A stretch of DNA of 64,000 bases. Origin: Marinobacter vinifirmus. GTDB lineage: Bacteria; Pseudomonadota; Gammaproteobacteria; Pseudomonadales; Oleiphilaceae. The stretch is from contig NZ_NEFY01000007.1 of the NCBI RefSeq assembly GCF_002258215.1, forward strand, positions 124,001 through 188,000, read 5' to 3'. Each line of letters begins with the position of its first letter. Position 1 is the first letter of the stretch. The position numbers and the translations under genes were made by a program. The notes below the pieces were generated by a model that was given only the letters and a program-made list of their open reading frames with translations, ran no database searches and had not been told where the DNA came from. Positions 32,849-40,317 of the stretch are shown one piece after another.

Positions 32849-34102
32849 ATGGCTGAACGATTCCGAGTAGGACTACCGGAAACAGCGTTTCCCTTCATCC
32901 CTCCGGCAGACAAGTTTCTAGAATATCTGGGCCGACCGGGCGGAATGGCAGCCATTATCAATGAGCTAGGCGTTCGCCTGGATAAGCCGTTGCCGGACCC
33001 CAAAACCGTACGGAAGGCCGTCAAAGAAGGGGTGACTCCGAGGAGCGGCGAAAAAATAAAAGAAGTACTGGAGTCGATTGCGACGCCTGAAATGTATGAG
33101 TATTTAACGAGCTCCTATTTGGCGCCGTGGATGGAGACTTCGTTTAGTAATAATGGGCTTGCCTGGCTCTGCATGATCAAAGGCGAACACCTGCGTCTCT
33201 TTGAGACCGATCATCCTGAAACGTTCACCGAAAAATTTCTGAAACGCCGCGCCGAGCAAGAAAGGGGACTTCTCGAGACTGCACGTGAAATCCAGAAGCA
33301 GGGTGCTACTGAATCTGCCATTGAAGAACTGTGGTGGAAAACGTTGAGCCCCTTTCTTCGAGAGACCACCCTCGTGGGCGACTCCCACATTGACACCGGT
33401 CTGCAAGCTGCTGCGGATTTTAAATCTAGCACTGGCCAATCCAGAGGGAAGAAGGCAGGGCTACTGTTGGGCTTGTACGCTCGCATAAGAATCGACTTCT
33501 ACTATCACCTTCTGTGTAACGCCTCATTGGATATTATTCAGTCGTGCAAAGAAGACGATACTCTCGATAACCACTATGGACTTTGGCTGGTCGAAAACAG
33601 TTTCGTTGGCGACATGGTGCCGTCGTTTGATGGCGAGGCCATGACTTTGCCATTTGAGCGGTTGCTCGACGCGTGGCGAGGACGCATCACAAGAGACGGT
33701 AGCAAATTGCCGTGGGTAGAAGTTGCTGACAGATTGCCAAACCCATATGGCCTAGATGCCCATCAATCGCGAGCTCCTCATCAAACTGTTGAGGAGCGTA
33801 AGGAAGATATTCGCAGAAATAAAAAGTCGAGACTTCGTGAGTGGCGTAATGGCACCCGGCCGACTGCCGAACAACTGCAGCAGTTTGTTCGCAACCTGAT
33901 TCCTGAAGATGAGAATGTCCCGATGGCCCTTACGAGAGCGGAGATTGCAGCGACCTGGGGGGCTTTTATCCTGGATGAGTGGAAGACGTTTGAGGCGTGT
34001 GGTCTTAATGATGCGTTACGCCAAACGTTACCAGCTTTTGAGCGTTTTCCAGTCTACTGGGCCGGCTATAAAGCTCAGGCCGCGCAGATACTCGCGGCCT
34101 GA
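32849..34102 (+). CDS. Uncharacterised 417-residue protein beside the restriction enzyme
   Basis: Not recognised. From the ATG at 32849 (MAERFRVGLPETAFPF) it is 417 residues; an in-frame TTG at 32816 would add 11 residues. It lacks a signal peptide, membrane segments and an obvious nucleotide-binding loop. The N-terminal part (KPLPDPKTVRKAVKEGVTPRSGEKIKEVLESI) looks like a small helical DNA- or protein-binding domain. The middle is helical (LLLGLYARIRIDFYYHLLC). A basic Arg/Lys stretch near residue 315 (RKEDIRRNKKSRLREWRNG) precedes the C-terminal helices. It starts 50 bases after the MmeI-like gene, same strand, with a weak ribosome site, so it is probably cotranscribed. Confidence 0.75.
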   Translation: MAERFRVGLPETAFPFIPPADKFLEYLGRPGGMAAIINELGVRLDKPLPDPKTVRKAVKEGVTPRSGEKIKEVLESIATPEMYEYLTSSYLAPWMETSFSNNGLAWLCMIKGEHLRLFETDHPETFTEKFLKRRAEQERGLLETAREIQKQGATESAIEELWWKTLSPFLRETTLVGDSHIDTGLQAAADFKSSTGQSRGKKAGLLLGLYARIRIDFYYHLLCNASLDIIQSCKEDDTLDNHYGLWLVENSFVGDMVPSFDGEAMTLPFERLLDAWRGRITRDGSKLPWVEVADRLPNPYGLDAHQSRAPHQTVEERKEDIRRNKKSRLREWRNGTRPTAEQLQQFVRNLIPEDENVPMALTRAEIAATWGAFILDEWKTFEACGLNDALRQTLPAFERFPVYWAGYKAQAAQILAA

Positions 34103-34113
34103 GCGTTCCCCTA

Positions 34114-34197
34114 TTAACGGCCTTTGGGAGGGTTGTTCCCGCGTCCGCCGCCAGAGGGGTTGCCAGTAGTGCTTGGTGCATTATGTGGTTTAGCCAT
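34114..34197 (-). CDS. 27-residue micro-ORF (Gly/Pro/Asn-rich)
   Basis: An ATG at 34197 (minus strand) opens MAKPHNAPSTTGNPSGGG and the frame ends in NNPPKGR-stop. The AGGTG site lies 8 bases before the start. The peptide is low-complexity and basic at its end. I recall similar short peptides next to AlpA and Gp2-like genes in other islands, but cannot check. It lies between the defence genes and the Gp2-like gene, downstream of the latter on the same strand. The 188 bases between it and the Gp2-like stop show nothing else. Confidence 0.55.
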   Translation of the reverse strand: MAKPHNAPSTTGNPSGGGRGNNPPKGR

Positions 34198-34385
34198 GGT
34201 TGTCACCTATTTTGGTTGAATGTGTAAATCGGCAGCTTCCCAAGCCTTCAGCCTGGATCAGCAAAGCCGATATCGGGAGTATCGATTAATTGATCGGAAG
34301 CTACGAGGTGAGTCGTCGCGGGAAATTTTGACTGGAATCGTTGGTCCTGGGGTGACTCTCACATTCTTCAAACTGAGCAGGATGT

Positions 34386-35045
34386 TTAGCTTCGACTGGC
34401 GCCAAACGATCTCATCCCATCCCCGTAGTGCTTCGAGTCAGATTTACACAAATAAGAAGCGCGACGAAATGCTCGATGAAGACTGTGCACGTCGTCACGA
34501 TCAACCCAGTATTGAGGTTGGTCCGGGATATGTATCAGTGGGCAGTTCTGATTCCATTCAAGGCCTAGGGCGCTGTACCAGGCTCGTGAGATGCGGGTTG
34601 CGAGGTTCTCCTGGGGTGAGCATGGAGAACCTATTTGATGGTAGACATCCCGGTTGAGTATGAACAGAAAGTGATAGTGTGGCTTGCCCTCCTGGTAGAA
34701 TTCTCTGCACCACACATAACGCACTTTGGTGTGCGGTGCCCAGTCGCCCCGACTTCTTCTCTGATGGTCGCTTTTAATGATGGACTTGAAAGACCTGAGA
34801 AATCTGTCGATCAGCCGCTGGTGGTCTCCTACTGTCATTCGAGCATTGATCTCCGAGGGAATCTTGGGATCAACACGGACGACTAGTATTCGCCTGTAAT
34901 CATTCAGTGCACGTTCGAACACCGAGTGAAGTGTTTCAAGGTATTGGGTCACCATTGGGAAGTTACCTGGTAGGACAGGTAGTGTTTTGAATTCTTCGAC
35001 GTAGTGACAGTGCAGGTTTGGATTCTCTGGGTGACGTGCACGCAT
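34386..35045 (-). CDS. YagK/YfjJ C-terminal domain protein (inovirus Gp2-like)
   Basis: A 219-residue protein like the YagK/YfjJ and 'inovirus-type Gp2' family of P4-like and cryptic elements. Key features are LVVRVDPKIP, a basic patch near residue 95 (SDHQRRSRGDW), and REFYQEGKPHYHFLFILNRD with a His-x-His at 123-125. The latter resembles the metal site of HUH rolling-circle initiators. A role in element replication is plausible but unproven. The ATG at 35045 was chosen for its AAAGGAGA site 8 bases upstream; the ATG at 35093 has none. The 306 bases between it and alpA contain no gene I can support. Confidence 0.8.
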   Translation of the reverse strand: MRARHPENPNLHCHYVEEFKTLPVLPGNFPMVTQYLETLHSVFERALNDYRRILVVRVDPKIPSEINARMTVGDHQRLIDRFLRSFKSIIKSDHQRRSRGDWAPHTKVRYVWCREFYQEGKPHYHFLFILNRDVYHQIGSPCSPQENLATRISRAWYSALGLEWNQNCPLIHIPDQPQYWVDRDDVHSLHRAFRRASYLCKSDSKHYGDGMRSFGASRS

Positions 35046-35351
35046 TCTGATATCTCCTTTGCTGTAGGTTTGGCATCCATGGTTCAAAGCCATGGATGTT
35101 TCTTTCAGGCACAGTTGTTCCTCCAGCTGTCGCTGGATAGAGGGACGTTGGGTTAGGTATTGCTTTGCTTCTTCCGAGGGAGGTTCGGGGCTTAGTTGAG
35201 CCCCTCACTAACTATTGGAGGGCTATTGATTGATAGTAATAATTAAACAAGGGTAGATCTGGGTGTTTTGACGATTGCAGGTCCGCTTGGGGTGGATCTG
35301 TCAGCGCAGGACGCGCTGGAGTTATCGGTCTCCAATTAAATCATTGCTGAT

Positions 35352-35561
35352 TTAGGTGTTCGGTTCCGGCTGTCCCCGGTCTCTTTCATGGATGACGTCG
35401 TTAATCCAGCCCTCGATCTCACTCTCGACCCAGGCGACGGCACGGCTACCCAGTTTGATAGGTTTCGGGAAGTTATTTTCGCTGATGTATTTGTAAACGG
35501 TGGACCTGGCCAGGCCAGTGCGATTCATGACTTCTTTGATTCGGATCAGCTTCATGTTCAT
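35352..35561 (-). CDS. alpA: AlpA-family excisionase/transcriptional regulator
   Basis: A 69-residue MerR-like DNA-binding protein: MNMKLIRIKEVMNRTGLARS, then the AlpA signature STVYKYISENNFPKPIKLGSRAVAWVESEI (two pieces of one domain). AlpA proteins activate integrase genes and promote excision in P4-like elements. I start at the ATG at 35561 because AGGAG lies 7 bases before it; an in-frame ATG at 35585 lies upstream of that site. It sits between the winged-helix gene and the Gp2-like gene on the same strand. Confidence 0.88.
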   Translation of the reverse strand: MNMKLIRIKEVMNRTGLARSTVYKYISENNFPKPIKLGSRAVAWVESEIEGWINDVIHERDRGQPEPNT

Positions 35562-35604
35562 GACGGTCTCCTGATGTTCGTTCATGACATGACGCAGGCC
35601 AGTA

Positions 35605-37074
35605 TTAATTTAATTCGCGAGTGATCTCAGAAGGCAGTGCTTTGAGTGCTGCCGGTAAGGAGAGGTTTACTCTGGGTATTAAACATACTCTGTTGCGCTG
35701 CTGAAGCTGGTTCAATTGCCAGGTTGACCTGAAAAAGACTTTGACAACCCGATACGGTGTCTTCTGCTCGGGCAGGGGGGGTGCGATCATAAAAGATGCG
35801 TTAGGAAAGTCGCATTCGTTCTCCGTGTCTAGCTTCCTCAAACATAATTGTAGCTTTCTCGCTGTGTGCAGGATCAAGCGGTATAGCAAAGTGAAAAAGT
35901 CATTCTCCAAAAACTTTTCCTTGTCCCTATTCTCCGGTGATGCCAGGGAGTAGCAATCGCGCTGAATAGTGGACATTATTGATGCGATTGGTTCATGGGG
36001 GGCCCCGTCACATTGCTCAACCTCGTTCCAATGGTGGGTTAACAGCTTCATGACGTAGCTCGAAAGGTGCGCTTTTAAAATCGGGCTCATACCCAAGTTG
36101 TGCACCTCGATCAAACTTTCAGCGGTCGTTTCTGAAAGCTCAAGAGCCGGCAGAAGTGACTGTGCGCTTTGGTGGTAGTCCGCAAGACTTCTTAAAAAGT
36201 AGTCTTTTCCCTTCGAGATTAGCTTCGATTCGAGCGAAATGCTCTTGCTAACTGGGGGTGAGAATGCACTTTCGATTTTCTCAACTATATGGCTTTCATG
36301 TTTTACAAGCCGGGCTTTTAGCGTTGCAGCGTCGAAAAAACTGGAAATGAAATTTTCTCTGCCTGTGCCACCATCTGGTATGAAGAATGCGGCTAGGCCT
36401 AACGGGTTTTTACCGCTGAAGAGCGGATGAGTGAGGTCGAGTACATAGACTGAGTACATGAACACCGCCCCTCGCCGTTTCCGATTTCCAGATTCGCTGG
36501 TAGCAATGACGCCAAGCTTTTTTAGCGTCGATAGCTGGCTTCGTAGCTTTCCTTTTGTCATTCCCGTTAGGGTCATCAAATCCCGTAGGCCTAGCCGGGT
36601 AACAATCCCCGGCGCCTTTGCGTGTGCCAAAAGGACCGCGAGCAACCAACAGGTTGCGGGAGCTAATTTGCGCAACTGTTCCTCACCGGCGGTTAGGCCT
36701 CGAGATTGGTCACTCCGCGAGGCCCTGGCGCTGACGACTCCTTCACAGAAGGATTCTATTTCCGGGCGAAGTTCGACTTTTTGGGTAGTGTTCAGGTCCT
36801 CTAGGCGAGTTTGAAAATTCGACGAAACATGAATGTGCGAAATTGGGCGGCCCCGTCTCGACCTTACTGGCTCTTCTATCAAGGTCCCTTTTCTGCCTAA
36901 CTCATTGAGTGCAAGTCTGCCGCGTTGATGAGCCATGCCAAAGCGACGATATAGCTCTAGTCGTCGGCAGGTGAGCGGTGCGCTTAGGCCCGGATCTCTT
37001 GACCATTGGAGTAAAAGCCAGCGCGCGTCGGGGCTGAGTTTTGAGTCGGGATATCTGAGTAGCCTGGGGTCCAT
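35605..37074 (-). CDS. Uncharacterised winged-helix protein of the island
   Basis: A 489-residue protein I cannot name. Two DNA-binding-like regions are visible. The first is an N-terminal winged helix (LELYRRFGMAHQRGRLALNE, residues 38-57, then a basic RSRRGRPISHIHV wing). The second is at about 160-200 (GLRDLMTLTGMTKGKLRSQL, then LKKLGVIATSES). The C-terminal half is helical with many Leu and Cys/His residues. It is transcribed towards alpA (43 bases downstream) and divergently from the ribbon-helix-helix gene. A replication or control function for the island is the natural guess. Confidence 0.7.
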   Translation of the reverse strand: MDPRLLRYPDSKLSPDARWLLLQWSRDPGLSAPLTCRRLELYRRFGMAHQRGRLALNELGRKGTLIEEPVRSRRGRPISHIHVSSNFQTRLEDLNTTQKVELRPEIESFCEGVVSARASRSDQSRGLTAGEEQLRKLAPATCWLLAVLLAHAKAPGIVTRLGLRDLMTLTGMTKGKLRSQLSTLKKLGVIATSESGNRKRRGAVFMYSVYVLDLTHPLFSGKNPLGLAAFFIPDGGTGRENFISSFFDAATLKARLVKHESHIVEKIESAFSPPVSKSISLESKLISKGKDYFLRSLADYHQSAQSLLPALELSETTAESLIEVHNLGMSPILKAHLSSYVMKLLTHHWNEVEQCDGAPHEPIASIMSTIQRDCYSLASPENRDKEKFLENDFFTLLYRLILHTARKLQLCLRKLDTENECDFPNASFMIAPPLPEQKTPYRVVKVFFRSTWQLNQLQQRNRVCLIPRVNLSLPAALKALPSEITRELN

Positions 37075-37107
37075 AACTTAAGTTTAGCACGGGTTTTCAT
37101 ATAGATG

Positions 37108-37150
37108 TTGAAACGGTATATTATCACTAGTAATATCACTAGTGATAATT
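37108..37150 (+). promoter_or_regulatory. Promoter-operator with overlapping palindromes
   Basis: A good promoter, TTGAAA (37108-37113), 17-base spacer, TAATAT (37131-37136), is overlaid by palindromes. TTATCACTAGTAATA (37121-37135) abuts TATCACTAGTGATA (37134-37147). The CACTAGTG core is perfect in the second and degenerate in the first. Transcription would start near 37143, so the downstream gene must use the ATG at 37199. The site lies between two divergent genes, so a repressor bound here could control both. Confidence 0.65.
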
Positions 37151-37198
37151 AACGTTAGAGAGTTTATATGGGGCATCGATTTTGGAGAAGTAGGCACG

Positions 37199-37966
37199 AT
37201 GGGGCGTACGAAAGAGCGGTCAAAATTGTTGCGGTCTTGGATCGATAAGTCCAAATCAGGCCAGGCTGAGTGGATCGTCGGCTATCTCTCCAAGAAGAAT
37301 GATGAGAGCGCGTTAGCTAAATATTTGATGGAAGAGAGCACCTCGGTGGAAGCGCAATACAGTGATGCGGTTTCGGGTAACGGAAATGCATTAGCGTGGG
37401 TAGTTCTGGGTAAGATGCTGGACGACCATTCCTCTAGCCTTATCGAAAGTGATGAGGGCTCCCGGGAATTGATGCGCAGCATGCGAGGAGCATGGCAGCA
37501 AAAAAAATATCGAGAACAGAATGGTAAGCAAGTTAGCATAATGCTCCCTTATGAGTTGATCTCTGAGGTCGATAAGGTTGCGCGGGATAGCGGCCAGTCA
37601 AGAACCTATACGCTTGAGCAAATGATTGGTGAGGCAGCCGATAACTTTCAGCGTGGAAGCAGGCGTTTGGGAAAGAGAGTTGTTTCGCTGCAAAAGCAGC
37701 TAGATAAAGAGAAGAAGGATTCCCTGGCGATTGCGAACACTCTCGGGCAGTGGGTTGACGCCCTCTCGAAGGCTCTTGCTCAGGAAGTGAAGGCACGTGG
37801 TGAGTGTGAGGCAATGGGTGTTGATGGCGGGGAAGCCAGTGATCTCTTCAAGGATTTGTTGGAAGAGAGGGTCGCTGAGCTGGAAGCGCAGGTTCCAGCT
37901 TTAAAAATCCGTCGGTCCCGGTTTAGGCGAGTTAGAGATTACTTCGTTGAATTGGCGAAAGGCTGA
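37199..37966 (+). CDS. Ribbon-helix-helix-like DNA-binding protein with coiled-coil tail
   Basis: A 255-residue protein beginning MGRTKERSKLLRSWIDKSKS. Residues about 1-95 form a helical basic domain. Residues 111-146 (QVSIMLPYELISEVDKVA, then GQSRTYTLEQMIGEA) have the strand-helix-helix pattern of ribbon-helix-helix repressors. Residues 155-240 are a coiled coil with an Arg-rich end (KIRRSRFRRVRDY). It is a good candidate for the protein binding the palindromes in front of it, in the style of partition or plasmid repressors. It is the last gene before the right end of the island. Confidence 0.7.
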   Translation: MGRTKERSKLLRSWIDKSKSGQAEWIVGYLSKKNDESALAKYLMEESTSVEAQYSDAVSGNGNALAWVVLGKMLDDHSSSLIESDEGSRELMRSMRGAWQQKKYREQNGKQVSIMLPYELISEVDKVARDSGQSRTYTLEQMIGEAADNFQRGSRRLGKRVVSLQKQLDKEKKDSLAIANTLGQWVDALSKALAQEVKARGECEAMGVDGGEASDLFKDLLEERVAELEAQVPALKIRRSRFRRVRDYFVELAKG

Positions 37967-38013
37967 GAAGGTAGTGTTATATGTGCTGCTTCCCAGTTGA
38001 GTGTTTTTGCAGT

Positions 38014-38034
38014 GTGGGGAGTATATTGGGTAGT
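38014..38034 (+). promoter_or_regulatory. Probable integrase arm sites near attR
   Basis: GTGGGGAGTA and TTGGGTAGTA in tandem, related to the ATGGGGAGTA sites at 14912 next to the integrase. They lie about 80 bases inside the right junction. Confidence 0.45.
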
Positions 38035-38109
38035 AATCCCTGTTTTTTAACTCGATAATTAATTTTAAATATTTGAAATAATTTGAAAATATTGTCAATG
38101 TTCAATATT

Positions 38110-38130
38110 CAGGTGCAGAACCTGGAGTGA
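38110..38130 (+). other. attR: displaced native 3' end of yicC
   Basis: Seven codons read QVQNLE-stop. They match the QVQNVE-stop end of the intact yicC at 14775-14795, and the first 11 bases match attL with one change. The native yicC terminator follows 4 bases later. Together these fix the right boundary of the island. Confidence 0.78.
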
Positions 38131-38134
38131 TTGA

Positions 38135-38165
38135 CGGGCCGGGTTGAGCCGGCCCGCTTTGTTTT
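38135..38165 (+). terminator. Original yicC terminator, separated from its gene
   Basis: CGGGCCGG-GTTGAG-CCGGCCCG followed by CTTTGTTTT on the plus strand. No plus-strand gene ends nearby except the residual yicC tail. It now lies about 23 kb from yicC. Confidence 0.8.
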
Positions 38166-39042
38166 ACTCCGCCGGCTTGATCGCCAGCAAATCCGTCCGC
38201 AAGTGAGTCAGTACCTTCTCTGCGGTATTGCCGATCACCCTGGCGGCCAGGCCGGTTTTGCCGGTGGTGCCGATCACTATCATGTCGGCCTTGATTTTGT
38301 TGGCCACGCTGGGGATCACCTTCTGGGCCGGCCCGGATGCGATATGAACCTGCTCGGGCGCCAGGTGCCAGGTGTTACACAGGTGTTCAATGTGGGGCTT
38401 CAGTGCCGCCTCCCGTTTGCGGGCATGGGCAACCGGGTCGATGATGTCCAGGTCTGCCAGAATCACCGAGGTATGCAGGGCGTGCACCAGGTGTAACTCT
38501 GTGCCCAGGGCTTTGGCCAGGTGCCAGGCCTGGTCGATAATCCGGTTGTTCAGGGCTTTTTTGACCGTTTTATCTGAGCTCAGGTCCACCGCAGCCAGGA
38601 TCGGCCGGGCCTTGTTCCATTTCTGCTCGGCCACCAGCATCACCGGCGCCGGGCATTCCCGCAGCAGGTGCCAGTCCGTCGGGGTGTACAGGAAGGTTTC
38701 CGAGCGGTTTCCGGTTTTGACCACGGCGCCGATTTTCTCTTTCTGGCACTGGGCAATGACCCACAGGTGAATCTGCTTTTCCCAGACGGTTCGTGCGCTG
38801 ATCTTCAGGTCGTTGCAGTCGGCCAGCGCCAGCATCTGTTCCAGCCATTTCTGGCGATGGTCCATCAGCGCCTTCTTGGCCCGGTTCTGTACCTCCGGAT
38901 CGCCCGGCAGGGCGTCCAGGTAGTCATGCACGAACGCCACCACTTCCACACTGGCACCGGTTGCCCGGGCCAGTTCAACACCGCGGGTCAGTGCGGTCTG
39001 GTCTTTGTGTTGGGGGTCCATGATGATCAGCAGTTTGTCCAT
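38164..39042 (-). CDS. Tandem universal stress protein (UspE-like)
   Basis: A 292-residue protein of two Usp domains. Domain 1 begins MDKLLIIMDPQHKDQTALTRG; domain 2 begins near residue 145 with ARPILAAVDLSSDKT. The second domain ends with the nucleotide-binding pattern GTTGKTGLAARVIGNTAEKV (G-x2-G-x9-G-N-T), so ATP binding is likely in domain 2. Usp proteins support survival under starvation and oxidative stress. It lies outside the island, between its right end and gmk. The stop codon overlaps the tail of the yicC terminator. Confidence 0.88.
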   Translation of the reverse strand: MDKLLIIMDPQHKDQTALTRGVELARATGASVEVVAFVHDYLDALPGDPEVQNRAKKALMDHRQKWLEQMLALADCNDLKISARTVWEKQIHLWVIAQCQKEKIGAVVKTGNRSETFLYTPTDWHLLRECPAPVMLVAEQKWNKARPILAAVDLSSDKTVKKALNNRIIDQAWHLAKALGTELHLVHALHTSVILADLDIIDPVAHARKREAALKPHIEHLCNTWHLAPEQVHIASGPAQKVIPSVANKIKADMIVIGTTGKTGLAARVIGNTAEKVLTHLRTDLLAIKPAE

Positions 39043-39115
39043 GTCGGTATCCGTCAGCTAACGTGGAATTTGTTCCAATACTATCAGCAGAAAGTCACCC
39101 GGGGTGCGGAGATAA

Positions 39116-39823
<708 letters not shown>

Positions 39824-39929
39824 TTGGCGTGCCGGCATGCATAGTGGCTTCCACTGTATACAAATTGAGCCGGTGCCAGTAAACTACGCGGTCTGCTAAA
39901 TCAGTGATTCTTTTTGTTCGGGGAAGATA

Positions 39930-40142
39930 ATGGCACGAGTTACCGTTGAAGATTGTCTGGAAAACGTAGATAACCGCTTCCAGCTGGTTATGCTGGCCAC
40001 CAAGCGCGCCCGCCAGATTGCCACCAAGGGTGCTGAGCCGATGGTGCCGGAAGAGAACGACAAGCCCACGGTTATCGCCCTGCGCGAGATTGCCGAAGGC
40101 AAAGTGACTCGCGATCTGCTGACCGAAGACGACGAAGACTAA
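39930..40142 (+). CDS. rpoZ: RNA polymerase omega subunit
   Basis: A 70-residue omega subunit: [20 protein letters not shown] followed by the conserved [12 protein letters not shown] helix and an acidic tail (LLTEDDED). It assists beta' folding and forms part of a ppGpp binding site on RNA polymerase. Length is slightly short of the 91 residues of E. coli but typical for Pseudomonas relatives. GGGGAAG precedes the ATG. A strong terminator separates it from spoT. Confidence 0.95.
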   Translation: MARVTVEDCLENVDNRFQLVMLATKRARQIATKGAEPMVPEENDKPTVIALREIAEGKVTRDLLTEDDED

Positions 40143-40250
40143 AATGCCCGCTTGCGGTTGTGCGTAGAATTACTGCCAACCGTTAAGAAGCATTGAAATC
40201 TGACCGCGCGGTTTTATAGTGTATCTATAGAAATCCGCCGGAAGGACAAC

Positions 40251-40286
40251 AAAAAAGCCCGGATGCATGCATTCGGGCTTTTTTGT
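40251..40286 (+). terminator. Terminator between rpoZ and spoT
   Basis: A long stem AAAAAAGCCCG / CGGGCTTTTTT with an inner GATGCA/TGCATT stem, flanked by A and T runs. It can act in both directions. The ATG at 40267 lies inside it, which helps decide the spoT start. Confidence 0.9.
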
Positions 40287-40317
40287 CCCCGGTTTTCAGA
40301 GAAACATTGGAGGCGCG

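Larger units (their letters stand above)
14775..38120. mobile_element. Integrated genomic island in the 3' end of yicC (about 23.3 kb)
   Basis: The boundaries are the two yicC-end repeats. The integrase gene sits 245 bases inside the left end and reads inwards. Matching GGGGAGTA arm-type motifs occur near both ends (14901-14970 and 38014-38034). Content is accessory: integrase, IS debris, alkyl sulfatase cargo, DUF932/YqaJ module, IetAS, a restriction-modification enzyme, AlpA and a Gp2-like protein. No structural phage genes and no conjugation genes are visible, so it is either a satellite-like or mobilisable element. The yicC 3' end is a known target of mobilisable islands in Vibrio. Confidence 0.85.

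Noticed and set aside
34220..34657. Plus-strand open frame of 145 codons opposite the Gp2-like gene
   Set aside because: It has no ribosome site and mostly overlaps the convincing minus-strand YagK/YfjJ gene.
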